DNA of 64,000 nucleotides, taken from positions 59,068,496 to 59,132,495 of the forward strand of contig CM045732.1 in NCBI GenBank assembly GCA_024760905.1, read 5' to 3'. The notes beneath the pieces were generated by a model, which had not been told where the DNA came from, did not search any database, and saw nothing but the letters and a program-made list of their open reading frames with translations. Position 1 is the stretch's first letter; each line of letters opens with the position of its first letter. The stretch comes from Plotosus lineatus. Its lineage: Eukaryota > Chordata > Actinopteri > Siluriformes > Plotosidae. A program made the position numbers and the translations under genes. Below are positions 33,001 through 40,571 of this stretch, piece after piece.

Positions 33001-36000
33001 GATACCAAAAGGATAAACTTCATTACAGTACTCTTCATGTCCTTTTACATTGAAGTTGGAGTCTCCAAGATGGTGCTGCCCAGTGGGTGACGTCGCGGAG
33101 TTCTCAGAGTCAAATTGTTTCTTTGTTCGTTTTATTTATTGTTTTGTTTGTTCATGTTTTGCACTATGCTCATCTACGACCGGTCGACTGTACTACAGCG
33201 ATAAGATAGGAGTATCTTCGGGCGTGTATAACTAAGCAGATCTAGCATGCTATTAGCAGAGCTGTATGCTCTTGTTCAGTTTTATTTGTTGTTTTGTTTG
33301 TTCATCTTATCCGGTGTATGTGTATCCTCGAGCCATGTTTCACAGAAACACAGTCCTATAGATCCCTCTGCGCTGCAATCTGAGCATGAAGCTCGTCCAT
33401 CTTATTTCGCAGGGACTGAACATTTTAAAGCAGTATGGCCGGAAGTGCTAACCGGGCCGTGGATCTGATAACTCCGCCAGGGCTTAATGTTAGCATTGAG
33501 CTCCCAAAGCATAGCATTGCATAGCAGCTCACGATAGGAGTTGTTGCGTGCTTAGTTGCCCGAAGCTGAAGCTGCTCATAGTTGTAGCAGGGTCGACCGA
33601 TCATAGACAATGCAAAACATGAACAAACAAATAAAACAAATTAAAACGAACAAAGAAACAATTTCACTCTGAGAACTCTGCGACATTGCCCTCTAGGCAG
33701 CGCCATCTTGGAGACGTCACTCCAAGACGTCACTCCAAATTCAATGTAAACGGACATGAAGCATAATAAAGTTTATCCTTTTGGTATCATTTGTTAAACA
33801 TGCTGCAGAACATAAAATCTCACGCACAAACATTCTCAGAATTAACTTGGGTACTGTACTGGAATAATAATTGAAAAAAGTTTTTAAAACGAATGCTTTA
33901 CAACAGTATATGCTGTATAATGTTTATATATTTTATTACTAAATATCACAGTACAAAATTGAAAAGTTTTTCTTAATCATTACTATATTTTACTACATTA
34001 ATACTGTAATAATGAGTAAGACTGTCTGTAGAATGTGTTTAAGAAGCATATTTTAGCGCATGTAATAGATACATTGTATTTTACTGCCGGCTGCTCATTT
34101 GCGCATGTGACGTCATACATGGGGTTTTACTTCCGCGTACAGAACTCGCGGATTATCTCGATTCGTGGGAGGGCTCAGAACCGTCCCTCGCGAATGTCAA
34201 GGGCCTACTGTACGGGAATTAAGTGTAATTGCACCTCCACTCCACTAGTTGGCAGTGGCGCTCTCATGGTCATGCTATGGTGTTGTGGTTTTTCACACAC
34301 GCAAACGATATGAAGTGCAGTAAACAACATGGAAAAAATTCTAACAGGAACGAAGAGAAGGTGGAGAGAGACGGAGATATTAAGATGTAAATAAGTTGAA
34401 TGAGTTTAAATAAGGATTTTTTTTTATTTCAGGCACATTGGTGCACTATAAATCTTTTCTATTACAGATTAAAAAACAACATTCATGAAGTTTTTCTTTA
34501 TTGTAAATTCAACTATATTTCTTTTTTAATGTTAATAAAGATACAACGTTATGCAGTGATGTACTAATAACAATTTTATAGACAAATAATACTATTTATA
34601 GTCGCTCGCTGGGTGTGGGAGGGGGATGAAATGGTTTTTTTGTTCCTAGGTGGGAGTGCCACTTAAGAACAAGGGAGATGTTCAGAGTTGTGGCAACTAT
34701 AGAGGGATAAAGTTGATGAGCCATACGATGAAGTTATGGGAAAGAATAGTGGAAGCTAGACTAAGGGCAGAGGTCATCATTTGTGAACAACAGTTTGGTT
34801 TCATGCCAAAAAATAGCACCACAGATGCAGTGTTTGCTTTGAGGATGTTAATAGAGAAGTACAGAGAAGGCCAGAGGGAGCTGCATTGTGCCTTTGTGGA
34901 TCTGGAGAAAGCATATGACAGGTTGCCGAGAGAAGAACTGTGGTATTGCATGAGGAAGTCTGGAATGGCAGAGAAGTATGTTAGAGTGGTGCATGACATG
35001 TATGAGAGATGTAAGACAGTGGTGAATTGTGCTGTCGGTGTGACAGAAGAGTTCAAGATGGAGGTGGGGCTGCATCAATGATCAGCTCTGAGCCCCTTGT
35101 TTGCTATGGTGATGGACAGGCTGACAGACGAGGTTAGACAAGAATCACCCATGGACTATGATGTTTGCAGATGACATTGTGATCAGTAGTGAGAGCAGAG
35201 AACAATTGGAGGAAAATCTAGAGAGGGGGAGGTATGCCCTGGAAAGGAGAGGAATGAAGATTAGCCTCAATAAGACCGAATACGTGTGTGTGAACGACAA
35301 GGACCCAAGAGGAACGGTGGGGTTACAGGGAGCAGAGATAAAGAAGGTGGATGATTTTAAGTACTTGGGCTCAACAATTCAGAGCAATGGAGAGTGTGGA
35401 AAAGAGGTGAAAGTGTGTGCAGACAGGTTGGAATGGTTGGAGAAAAGTCTCCATTGTGATGTGTGATAGGAAGGTATCGGCAAGAATGAAAGGAAAAGTG
35501 TACAAGACGGTGTTGAGGCCAGCGATGTTGTATGATTTAGAAACAGTGGCGCTGGGGAAAAGACAGGAGGCAGAGCTGGAGGTAGCAGAGATGAAAATGT
35601 TGAGGTTCTCTTTGGGAGTAACGAAGATGGATAGGATCAGGAATGAGTACATCAGAGGGACAGCACACGTAAGAGGTTTTGGAGACAAAGTCAGAGAGGC
35701 TCGATTGAGATGGTTTGGACATGTACAGAGGAGGGATAGTGAGTATATTGGTAGTAGGATGCTGAGGTTGGAACTGCCAGGCAGAAGGCCTAGAGGAAGA
35801 CCAAAGAGAAGATTTATGGATGTGGTGAAGGAGGACATGAAGGTCGTTGGAGTAAGAGTAGAAGATGCAGAGGATAGGGTGAGATGGAGGCGGATGGTTT
35901 GCTGTGGCGACCCCTGAAGGGAGCAGCCGAAAGGAAAAGAAGAAGAAGAAGAGGAGGTGGGGGCGCCACAGAAAATAATTGAGAAGCACTGTGGTAGAGA

Positions 36001-39000
36001 GAAATGCTAAATGTATGAATAGGGGATACTTTGCACAATCCCAATTGTATAACTTAGAGGTAGGTATTGGAACTAGGATTCTGTGGGAAAAGGTTGCTGG
36101 AGCAACTGGTCAGTTATGAGTTTTTAAAGACCAAGAAATATCTTTCTTTAAATTGGAATATAAAAAAACGCTTCATTTAGCCCCTTCTGTGCAATGTTAA
36201 TCATTACCACATTCATTTAAATTCAGTGCACACTTTATCCTGGTAGATGTGGCTGTTGTTGAAATTATTACTTTGTTTATTGTTTGAAGAGAGAGAAAAC
36301 TTAATTACAGTACAGTGGTACCTCACCTTACAAAAGACCCAACAAACGAAAGATCAAGTTACGACACGCATTTGCCTAAAATTTCCGTCTCTGGATATGA
36401 AAAAAATTCACGTTACGAAATGCGCCACCTCAAAAATTCAAACAATGTGCGAGTTGCTCTCCCATTGGCTATCTCCCAGCACCCCGCCCCACTGGCCTCC
36501 CAAATACCCATGATGCTTTTCGTGTGCCTTTGACACATTGTTTGTCACGGAGTTCTAACACGCATAAAGGACAAAGTTACTGCTGTTTCATGAGTTTTTC
36601 CAAGTGTGCTCATTGTAACTTAAATTTTTGGCTCAGGCTTTTAACCTTGCATAAACATTTGCAAGATTATAACTCCGCTAAGACGACATGGTCAACACAC
36701 ACACACACACACGCGCGCGCGTGCGCATGTGATTCCCTGTGAAAGTGATTCCCGGTGCAAGTGAAAGGAAGAGGGCTCGTGGCATACGGTTGAGTGATAT
36801 CAATGCAATGAAATATGGCCGAAACCCGTCTACCGTCGATACGATAATGAAGCAGAATGAGGTATACTTACTAAAAGGTATACTTTTAAAATTTTTTAAG
36901 GGTTCAGGGGTAGTATTGGGGGGCCTTGGAATGAATCACACGTTTTACATGTAAAAATGATACTCAACTTGTGAAAAAATCGGGTTATGAAACCACTTCT
37001 GGAACGGATTAATTTCGTAAGGTGAGGTACCACTGTATTTAGAAAGTAAAATGCAGTAAGTAGATGTAAGTAACAATGAAACTGAGAAAATTATTTTGAT
37101 GTTTTCTGGAACAGCAGTGAATGGGTATCAGTCTTGTGCACATCTGTTGTGTAAGTGGTTATGTTTTACAGATTATGGCTTTCTAACAATTGACTTGTTT
37201 TTTTTTTTTGTTTGTTTTTTTTTTAAATTGTTGTTGTTGTTTTTTCCCCCCCAATCATCAGAGACAGCTGGAGAAGGTAAACAGTGTTCTTTTGGCAGAC
37301 TACGAGTGTCGACGGCGCATGTTGATCAAACGTTTGGATGTTACGGTGCAGTCTTTCGGCTGGTCAGACCGAGCCAAGGCATGTTGAGCCACAAGCTTTT
37401 ATCGATCTGTGTGATAACATTCTGATATGTGATCTCTATCATATCTATCATCATGTGTCATGACTTCACTCTTTTCTGTAATAGCCAGTATTAAGAGTTT
37501 TAATAGTTTGTACTACAGTAGCTTTGTCTGGGGTCAGACCATATGTACTAACCTTTGCTCCATACATGCATCAATAATCCCTGCATCACAGACAGTCTTG
37601 CTGGTTTACTGTTTGTCCTTCTTAGGACTATGCGTGGTAGGTACTTTCCACTATGTACCAGAAACACCCAACAACCAGAATCTGCCATTTTGAAGATGAA
37701 TATAATGAGTTGTTTAGACCTCATGTTGTTGGCTGTTTGCCTGATAGGGCTAGATGTCTGTTTGCTTTCAACAAGCTGTTCTTTTGGGACATGACACACA
37801 GTATTGGAAATATTCCTTTCCATCACATAATTGCTGCACATTTGTCAGCTGCATATTGATGCTTGGGAGCTCCTGTTTTACCGTGACCAAAGTTGCTCAA
37901 TGTGCCATTATAATACAGTGGACTCATTGTTGTATCCATGGAACTGGTTTGAGACAACCTCTTGTGTTTTTGACTTGATATATTGTTGTACAGTAGTAAT
38001 TATTTTATGGTGGGATACATTTGGTCACCAACAACACTTGCACAGGCTGTAGCATTCATGTGGTACTTGATTGGTTGTATTGGCCCAGTGTTTATTAACG
38101 AAAGATTTCCCACCCTATTACACTGCCACTACAAACCTGAAAAGCAATTCATTCTGCTGATGCCAAATTCTGCCTCTACCATCTGCATGTCAGAGATCCA
38201 GATTCCTTAGACTCATAGTCATGCTCTTGGCAGATATGAGGGAAACCATATCTATATGATGTGTGAGTGAAATCTGTTCATGTCACAGTTCAATATGTGC
38301 TTTCTGGGATACTCTTCTCCTCACCATGGTTGCAAAGAGTGGTTATTTGCGTCAAAATTCGTGTTTGCTCTAGCCGCTCTCTTCTGAAATATTTAATCAT
38401 GGTGTTGCAGCACAGAATTTTTGCTCACTGGATGCTTTTTGCAGCGTTTTTTTGCAACTCTAGAGATTAGTGAGCATGGAAATCCCAGGAGAGCCCCTTC
38501 AGTGGCACGAACCTCTATCAGCAGCAGCTTTTACACAAAAACATATATACAGCCAAATTCTATATAAATTTGTACCATATAACTCATGCTAGGTTAATTT
38601 ATTAAATTGTGTTAACATGATGGGCATTCAGCAAACACATCCAAGATATGGAAATTCAAATACATGCTTGATAAAGCTGCGGTTAAGTATGATGGGCAAA
38701 TCAAATTCAGTAATGTTCAGTGGATTTATTCATATTTATTGTCAGTGAGCATATAATAAGCAAGTTAATTTAGTTAATTCTTTTTCAACAGGCAAGAACT
38801 GACGCTATGGCCAGGGTCTACCAGCCAAAGAGGCATTCACTGTCATTAAAGTCATCAGTAAGTCTTGCTCACCTCTTGGCGGCGAGAGAAGACATCTGCA
38901 ACATGGTAAAAACCACCAGCGAATCCTGCAGGGCGAGGACTGCCTGCGCTGTGAACAAGGTGTGTGTAAAATAGATAATGACAGTTCTGGTTTCTTGTTG

Positions 39001-40506
39001 GTTTTATGTATATATATATATATAATATACACATACATATATACACACACACACACACACCGTTTTTCCCCGAAAATAAGACAGGGTTTATGTTAATTTT
39101 CATAACGAAATATGATACCAGGGCTTATGTTTAGGTGATGTAATAGAGAAAAATGTAAAATACATGTCTTATAATTTTGTTATGATATATCTTTAAAAAT
39201 ATATCTTTGTCTTTATATATTCTTATTTCGTTACATTTCTTTATTTTTTTAAATATTTTAACCAGAACCGAATCGAGCGATTTTTTTTTTTTTTTTTTTA
39301 AAGGACACGAGTGTATGTCCTCGTTTTAATGCAGTCGCTGACATCATCGTCTGAGCCTCATCGTGCAAGGATTGATGCTTTGACAGCTTACCTTAGGTAA
39401 AGGTGCCTAATAGATGAGTCAGCGCGTTCACCTCGAGCCCTAGATTGAGCGAGTAGCAGACCAATGAATTGAGGTTTTGCAGTCACGTGACCCCAATACA
39501 ATCATGTGCCATCTTGGACGGCAAGCGTGATCCAGAACACACACACATACGACTTGGTAAGCATGGCTTCAAAAACACCCGATAATGACCGTGAAAGCAA
39601 AATATGCGAGTGTCGAAGGCAAAAGCAATGTGTTGGAATAATTGTAGTGTTCATTTAGATCCTGACACAATGACACTATAATATTGTCAGATGTTGTCAA
39701 TCATCTGACAGGTGACCAGAGGGCGAGGTATCTGAGTAAAATAAAGCAGCTGGGGATTGCCGATCCATATCTAATGCCGCAGTCAATGTTTAGGAATGTG
39801 TTAGAATGTGACCATTCTTCCCTTCCTGCCTTTGCCTACTTGGATCTTTGTACACATCTTGTCCATGGCCCATCTCCATTTACTGGCAAAGAGTTAAACG
39901 TCAAATCAATGGAAGCTTACAAGAATTTTGTTGCCAGATTTGTAAGCTGTATGCAACAATGGGAGCCAGGAACCGGGAAGAGAGATGACCACCTCATAAC
40001 GGCTAAGGCGTGTGTTCTATCCCCAAATAGAGCTACACAAACAAGCACTTATGCAATTATAAATTACAATTATCACTGCTTATAATGGTTGTATAAATTC
40101 ACATTTTATATATATAAAATATATATTTCCCTGATACAAAGTGTTCGCTGCATATTCTACTGTATTCTGTAGGATTCCAGTCTTTCCTATTTCCCGCTGT
40201 GATCCACTTGGCTTTTTTTCTCCGGGTCAGATAGAAAACGATAAAATGACAGTGCAGGCTTTACTCCTCTGTCTATTTGCACAGCCAACAGTGCAACATA
40301 ATATTTTAAAATGTTTAGCAATGTTGAATGAGCGAGCGCCGTCCGGATCATGCCGTCCAATATGGCATGTAAACATAAGTCACGTGACCCTGTGACATCA
40401 CGCTCTCAACTAGGGCTTATTTTAAGGGGAGGGCCTATATTAAAATCATCTTGTAAAATCACGCTCGGTCTTATTTTGTGGTTAGGTCTTGTTTTCAGGG
40501 AAACAC

Positions 40507-40571
<65 letters not shown>

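Larger units (their letters stand above)
32520..35991 (-). mobile_element. hAT-type nonautonomous element, copy 1 (split by two insertions)
   Basis: Segments 32520-32585, 34213-34655 and 35956-35991 together match, in reverse, the uninterrupted parts of the copy at 44588-45964. Shared landmarks are GGAACATGCTTTT, GGGAATTAAGTGTAATTGCA and CACTCCACTAGTTGGCAGTG. The right terminus reads TTGAGAAGCACTG, the hAT-like terminal inverted repeat. The left terminus is rearranged and no target duplication is readable. No transposase remains. Confidence 0.75.
32424..37261 (+). other. fam98b: fam98b intron 5 (stacked mobile elements)
   Basis: 4.8-kb intron composed largely of nested elements: a hAT element (about 32520-35991) containing a pogo-type element and an RTE-like LINE, then a second pogo-type element (36313-37035). 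The last ~220 bases hold a T-rich stretch leading to the acceptor of exon 6. Confidence 0.85.
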
